A stretch of 64,000 bases of DNA from Lethocerus indicus. Lineage: Eukaryota > Arthropoda > Insecta > Hemiptera > Belostomatidae. The translations under genes and the position numbers were made by a program. Location of the stretch: positions 28,734,816-28,798,815 of the forward strand of contig JACDQD010000007.1 of NCBI GenBank assembly GCA_019843655.1, in the 5' to 3' direction. Positions 61,701 to 64,000 of the stretch are shown one piece after another (the first letter of the stretch is position 1; every line of letters starts with the position of its first letter). Below the pieces are notes generated by a model. That model was not told the origin of the DNA, ran no database searches, and saw only the letters and a list, made by a program, of their open reading frames with translations.

Positions 61701-62870
61701 TACTGGTGCGACAATGCAGTGAGGATGTCCCCAAAAAACGTCCAAAGGGCCAAAGTGACTAACACCGCTACTGAAGATGGCGAACGGCCGTAACCGGTCT
61801 GGCAAAGACCAAACCTACGGTATTCCGACCCTCCACAAAACATTTATGTTTTAAACTAATTATAATACTGGTTATAACGGTCCGAATTACCGTGCATCTT
61901 GGCGTCGTACGCCTTGTGCATGACATCGGCCGGTATGAAATAGTTGGGCAGAATTTGGTAGAGCGGCGGTAGGACCAGCCCTTTACAGTCGGCCCTGTGG
62001 TAGACAGCCAGGCTGAACGCGTAGACGAAGTTGACGAAGTTCACGTGCTTTCTCGCCCAACAGGCGGTCTGAACAAGCCAATTAATTAGACAGAGAGTGT
62101 AACACACAAAGTCGCATAAGTAACAGACAATTAACTTCATGTATATATATATACAGAGGGTCCAAAAAAATGTATCCACCGTTTAAAAGTCCACAACTTA
62201 CAAACTAATTGACGGAATTGTCTCATTTTTTGTAGTTTTATAGTGTTGTAGTAGCGCCATACAAAAGCGTTGTATTGCGTTGTTCTGTTTTGTGTCGGAT
62301 GACAGTGGCCGGATAGTCAGTGTTCTGTTGTGTCAGTTCTATACCTTGTTGTACTCGAGTAAACGTGGCCGGCGCAAGGCTTAGAATTGGATGAAAGGAA
62401 TAGTCAAGTTTTGAAGTGGTATTTTAAGTAGGAAAACATTAAAATGAAGTTCCAGAGCCAATATCCCGACTGGACACGTTGTGCAGTCAGCAGTTGGTGC
62501 TGCACAGTTTCTGCCTTGATGTTAATAACGGTGACCATTTCGAACACCTACAGCTATATATATCTTCAAGTTGGACTTTAAGCTACACTTTCACCGAAAA
62601 TTAGACAACTCCGTGTCAATTAGTTTTCAAGTTATTGACTGTCGAACAGTGGATACATTTTTTTGGACCACTCCGTATACACGGAAATTGTACCTGGATT
62701 ATTCGACGACTTACCCTGTAGAATGAGTCGAAATCCTTGGCGTAATAGAATAGTTCGAAGAGGACGATCGATTCCTTCCTCGCCTTTGGGCTGTACATGC
62801 TGAAAGTCGAATCTCTCGGAAGGAAACCCTCCTTGAACATCTTCATGAAAGTCTCGAAAACGTCTTTCTT
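55778..62870 (-). CDS. Hexamerin storage protein, 9 exons, N-terminal end outside window
   Basis: Exons 62870-62715, 62068-61891, 61220-60877, 60217-60059, 59195-59022, 58549-58421, 57953-57638, 56308-56178 and 56077-55778 join in phase for 628 residues; hexamerins are about 700, so the signal peptide and ~70 residues lie upstream. Hexamerins are haemolymph storage hexamers related to hemocyanin. Landmarks: LFELFYYAKDFDSFYR, FSLAVYHRADCKGLVLPP, GQLFYYFHKQLLARYTLERF, MSLPPYTIEE, the Ig-like C-terminal domain from LGCHGVKINS, and the end HHEQDHDYSFKP. Copper ligands are partly lost: the site A region reads YARWHMHWPNW with the FYYFH histidine kept, and site B reads LLNFGH where hemocyanin has LHNxGH, with no histidine at the FFRLHK position (FSFLQR). 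This argues for hexamerin rather than hemocyanin or prophenoloxidase. Introns contain four minisatellites and several Penelope-like elements. Confidence 0.93.
56386..57006. repeat. 9-bp minisatellite (AGCATCAAG)n between direct repeats
   Basis: About 57 units of AGCATCAAG/TGCATCAAG from 56430 to 56950, flanked by the direct repeat GATGGyACTTTTGACCCGTA and CCTACAGAAAG (56386-56425 and 56961-56998). Being a multiple of 3 it leaves long open frames on both strands that are not genes. In hexamerin intron 7 of those visible. Confidence 0.9.
58050..58400. repeat. Direct duplication in a hexamerin intron
   Basis: 58050-58175 and 58282-58400 share TAGTTCGGACGTCGGC, GATAGAGCCACGGGT and CCGTAAATAT.G.AATGAGTG. 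A related pair with GCCATCTATCGGYGAAA lies at 58690-58770 and 58905-58985 in the next intron. Confidence 0.75.
59318..59400. mobile_element. Penelope-like fragment (left half)
   Basis: GGCCGGTTCGGTCTTCCGCT, GGCCGGTTTCCGCC and CACCTTCGATGGCGGTGTCA; probably the left half of the composite that ends at 60015. Confidence 0.65.
59425..60015. mobile_element. Penelope-like right half with 9-bp minisatellite interior
   Basis: The interior 59430-59860 is an irregular array of ATCAAGTGC/AGTGAATCA units with two copies of GAGGATGCTC. It passes through AGAAACAGGATGTGTTCCAC and CAAGCGTCCCATGTGCC into the normal right half (CTACTGAAGATGGCGAGCGG) and tail (CAGACTCCAAAACGGTTAT). Hexamerin intron. Confidence 0.8.
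60265..60825. mobile_element. Penelope-like right half with (GTGTAAAAA)n minisatellite interior
   Basis: About 38 copies of GTGTAAAAA (60318-60640), then GCATTAAGTGGACTGAATAA, AGACAAACAGGATGTGCTCC, CAAGCGTCCCATGTGCC and the right half (CTACTGAAGGTG, CCGGTCTGGCGAAAG). The AAACAGGATGTG..CC segment is shared with the 59.4 kb copy, marking a sub-family. Confidence 0.82.
61257..61850. mobile_element. Penelope-like element with (GTACAAGTGACG)n expanded interior
   Basis: Left half GCCGGTTCGGTCTTACGCC...CACCTTCAGTAGCGC; right half CTACTGAAGATGGCGAACGG...CTCCACAAAACATTTAT. Between them about 26 units of the 12-mer GTACAAGTGACG/GTACAAGTGACA (61371-61690). Ordinary copies carry a single GTACAAGTGACAGT at the same point. 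Confidence 0.88.
62154..62675 (+). mobile_element. Tc1/mariner-superfamily transposon, internally deleted to 522 bp
   Basis: TA target on both sides; inverted ends CAGAGGGTCCAAAAAAATGT and (inverse) CGGAGTGGTCCAAAAAAATG. Interior retains the transposase start region in one frame (LELDERNSQVLKWYF, stop, ENIKMKFQSQYPDW; the helix-turn-helix part) and the extreme C-terminus in another (VNNGDHFEHLQL, the usual NNGGHFEHL-type end). The catalytic core is missing. In a hexamerin intron. Confidence 0.8.
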
Positions 62871-62987
62871 CTGCAAAAAAAAAACCAAAAAAAAAATCCC
62901 AATCAATCGGTGTTATTTGTCTTTTCGGACCAATTTCTCATTCCGGAACTCGTTCATCTTTCGCGTACGGCTTACATATATATATTA

Positions 62988-63203
62988 GGTGTACCCCAAA
63001 AGTAATCGACCAATTCGATAAGATGTATTTCGGTCTTGAGGAGTTCATCAGGAGAGGAATCGAAAATTTGCCGGTAAAGTGGCGGCGGAGAGTTGTGTCG
63101 ATAATATCGGTGAATATATATAGTAGATTAATAATTAAAGTTTCTTTTTTAGCAAAATAAAATGAATTCCAAAGTCAAAATGTCGATTACTTTTGGGTAC
63201 CCC
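62988..63203 (+). mobile_element. Mariner-derived MITE, copy 3
   Basis: TA-flanked, 216 bp, ends GGTGTACCCCAAAAGTAATC and inverse GGGTACCCAAAAGTAATCG. The plus-strand frame reads GLEEFIRRGIENLPVKWRRR, then VDNIGEYI after a shift, the C-terminal end of a mariner-type transposase. Confidence 0.85.
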
Positions 63204-63513
63204 TAATATATATATATATATATATATCAGGATACAATATCGGTAACTGTTGGTTCACGGTAAGACGTAGAATTAAGTTTGTATGTAAAAATCTAACTCC
63301 AATATTAGTTATATATTTTATAGAACCCAACTTAAACAGGCAAGCGTAAACGGCCAATTTTAAATATGCGGCTTTATTATTAGAAATTAATGGACAGTTA
63401 ATCGGCAGGCCTTTTAAGGGTAGATCGCAAAACGAATATATTTTTTATTTATTTCTTTTTGATACCGGTTTTTATTTGGGTTTTTGCATTGAACTGGACG
63501 CCCATTATATATT

Positions 63514-63708
63514 GGCTGTACCCGAAAGTAATCGACAATTTGATAAGATGTATTTCGGTCTTGAGAGGAGTTCCTCAAGAGGGGGGGGAATCGAAAATTT
63601 GCCGGAAAAATGGCGGCGGAGAGTTGTCGATAATATCGGTGAATAAAATATATATATAGTAGATTAATATGTCGATTAATTTAATTTAACTTTTGGGTAC
63701 CCCCCCCC
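63514..63708 (+). mobile_element. Mariner-derived MITE, copy 4
   Basis: Same family as 62988-63203: GTACCCGAAAGTAATCGACA to ACTTTTGGGTACCCC; the best preserved segment of the frame is ENLPEKWRRRVVDNIGE. Confidence 0.8.
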
Positions 63709-63769
63709 GATAGATTAATTCTGAAAATTAGTATAGGACGGCCTCAATATCCACCTCCGGGTATATTAT

Positions 63770-64000
63770 GGAACCGCCAGTCTTCAACAGCCTGAAGAGT
63801 CAATATCCGCCCCAGAGGATGCCCTAAAAAACACGGCGCTACTGAAGGTGGCGGCCAGTCGAAATCTACGTTATTATTTACTGTAGGTTCGCGATGTTTC
63901 TGTCTCCTCTCTTCTCGCCGGTCCGGTCTTTCGCCAGACCGGGGTTTCGGCCGCTCGCCATCTTCAGTAGCGCCTTGGATTAGCACTTTGGATTGTTTTT
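63770..64000. mobile_element. Penelope-like elements at the window edge
   Basis: A right-half fragment (GCGCTACTGAAGGTGGCGG, 63828-63865) is followed by the left half of another copy (CTGTAGGTTCGCGATGTTTC to TTAGCACTTTGGATTG) cut by the end of the window. No hexamerin 5' exon could be found between 62871 and 64000. Confidence 0.8.

Noticed and set aside
60165..61843. Long repetitive open frames over the (GTGTAAAAA)n and (GTACAAGTGACG)n arrays
   Set aside because: The unit lengths are multiples of three, so stop codons are absent by construction; both arrays are in introns.

Overview
The window is intron-rich, AT-rich animal nuclear DNA. A hexamerin gene (the insect storage-protein branch of the hemocyanin family) points to an insect. 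The hexamerin is split by at least eight introns, which fits a hemimetabolous lineage better than a fly or moth, but that is an inference and I do not name a species. There are no prokaryotic features.

Six protein-coding genes can be assembled exon by exon from conserved protein segments, matching splice phases and GT/AG junctions. In order: (1) the 3' part of a ZCCHC24-like zinc-finger gene (+, exons 1240-5176, 5' end outside the window); (2) a complete GBF1/Gartenzwerg-type Arf-GEF gene (-, 39731 down to 11142, 36 coding exons, about 1,900 aa); (3) a dithiol glutaredoxin (+, 41848-44926); (4) a group XII-type secretory phospholipase A2 (+, 46295-49196); (5) a second glutaredoxin with a CPYS active site (+, 52124-54356); (6) a hexamerin (-, 62870 down to 55778, N-terminal exons beyond the window). 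ZCCHC24 and GBF1 converge on a 6 kb repeat-filled spacer. GBF1 and the first glutaredoxin diverge from a 2.1 kb spacer. The genes do not form a pathway: vesicle traffic, redox, lipid hydrolysis and storage protein are simply neighbours.

The introns and spacers are dominated by mobile elements. The most abundant family is present in more than 30 full or partial copies. It looks like a set of short fold-back elements with long inverted repeats. Several copies carry the C-terminal coding end of a Penelope-like retroelement (GIY-YIG side), show 9-12 bp target duplications and have an extra ~40 bp 'tail' on one end only. Their inverted repeats contain a motif that folds like a minimal hammerhead ribozyme. 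I therefore read the family as 5'-truncated Penelope-like elements. Some copies have grown minisatellites inside them (59.4, 60.3 and 61.4 kb, all in hexamerin introns).

Other elements are three internally deleted piggyBac-type copies with TTAA target sites (two keep the transposase N-terminus, one keeps the C-terminal cysteine-rich domain and is itself split by a Penelope-like insertion), several TTAA MITEs, Merlin/ISXO2-like remnants, two kinds of Tc1/mariner remnants and several satellite-like arrays. Exon coordinates come from reading the sequence by eye; no alignment or search was run.
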